Below, in pieces: positions 51,155-51,160 of a stretch of 51,160 bases of DNA; position 1 is the first letter of the stretch, and each line of letters begins with the position of its first letter. Source of the DNA: an uncultured Lachnoanaerobaculum sp. Its GTDB lineage: Bacteria; Bacillota; Clostridia; Lachnospirales; Lachnospiraceae. Both the position numbers and the translations under genes were made by a program. The stretch spans positions 1-51,160 of the forward strand of contig CALALP010000058.1 of assembly GCA_937925515.1 (NCBI GenBank). Direction: 5' to 3'. The notes under the pieces were generated by a model. The model was not told where the DNA came from and ran no database searches. It saw nothing but the letters and a program-made list of their open reading frames with translations.

Positions 51155-51160
51155 CATAAT

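Overview
The window looks like chromosomal DNA of a low-GC, obligately anaerobic Gram-positive bacterium of the class Clostridia, most likely a Lachnospiraceae-type organism (inference). The signs are a class III ribonucleotide reductase, a giant 2-hydroxyacyl-CoA dehydratase activase-type protein, a fused AccD-AccA carboxyltransferase with FabK, ChW and choline-binding-type surface repeats, and strong AGGAGG ribosome binding sites. No rRNA, tRNA, CRISPR array, insertion sequence or prophage was recognised. Nearly all genes are on the minus strand; three are on the plus strand.

Layout. 1-387: AT-rich, with a hairpin that could cover the ribosome binding site of an 18-codon micro-ORF. 388-3290: nrdDG operon with a sigma-A promoter, two NrdR boxes 31 bp apart and a perfect 21-bp leader hairpin. 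3468-7848: a GH13 glycogen-debranching-like protein with a damaged catalytic site, exonuclease III and a YkpA/YbiT-type ABC-F ATPase. 8029-9307: secreted polysaccharide deacetylase with ChW repeats. 9398-15892: a tight mixed operon, divergent clpX, an lspA-like gene, a CorC-type protein, a SnoaL-like protein and an OpuC-type osmolyte transporter, with a broken DUF3221-like gene at its end. 16004-17617: about 1.6 kb with no credible ORF but a promoter, internal pairings, strong G-over-C skew and a terminal hairpin, all on the minus strand; this is the best candidate for an undescribed large structured RNA.

17768-27343: a ten-gene iron operon (DUF4418, ABC ATPase, FTR1 permease, P19-type lipoprotein, DUF2318 membrane protein, two FtsX-type permeases, a second ATPase, an FMN-binding lipoprotein, a third permease). 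Its promoter carries a DtxR-like inverted repeat at the transcription start. 27692-29920 (plus strand): a surface protein joining choline-binding-type repeats to a protease-propeptide-like domain, then a Fic protein. 29898-41834: one long minus-strand run encoding the type II fatty acid synthase and acetyl-CoA carboxylase (fabH, acpP, fabK, fabD, fabG, fabF, accB, fabZ, accC, accDA), then a DEDDh exonuclease and a D,D-carboxypeptidase. It has one promoter with an adjacent inverted repeat, and ends in a hairpin that contains the stop codons of both convergent genes. 42056-46693 (plus): the giant activase. 46829-51014: an L,D-transpeptidase, then a zinc/cadmium-type efflux unit (ArsR/SmtB sensor, stand-alone HMA chaperone, P1B ATPase) with two sensor-type operators.

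A family of strong palindromic hairpins sharing a CGCCG-N-CGGCG core occurs at 28786, 46778 and 51047, with a relative at 3133. Stem arms differ between copies but stay paired.
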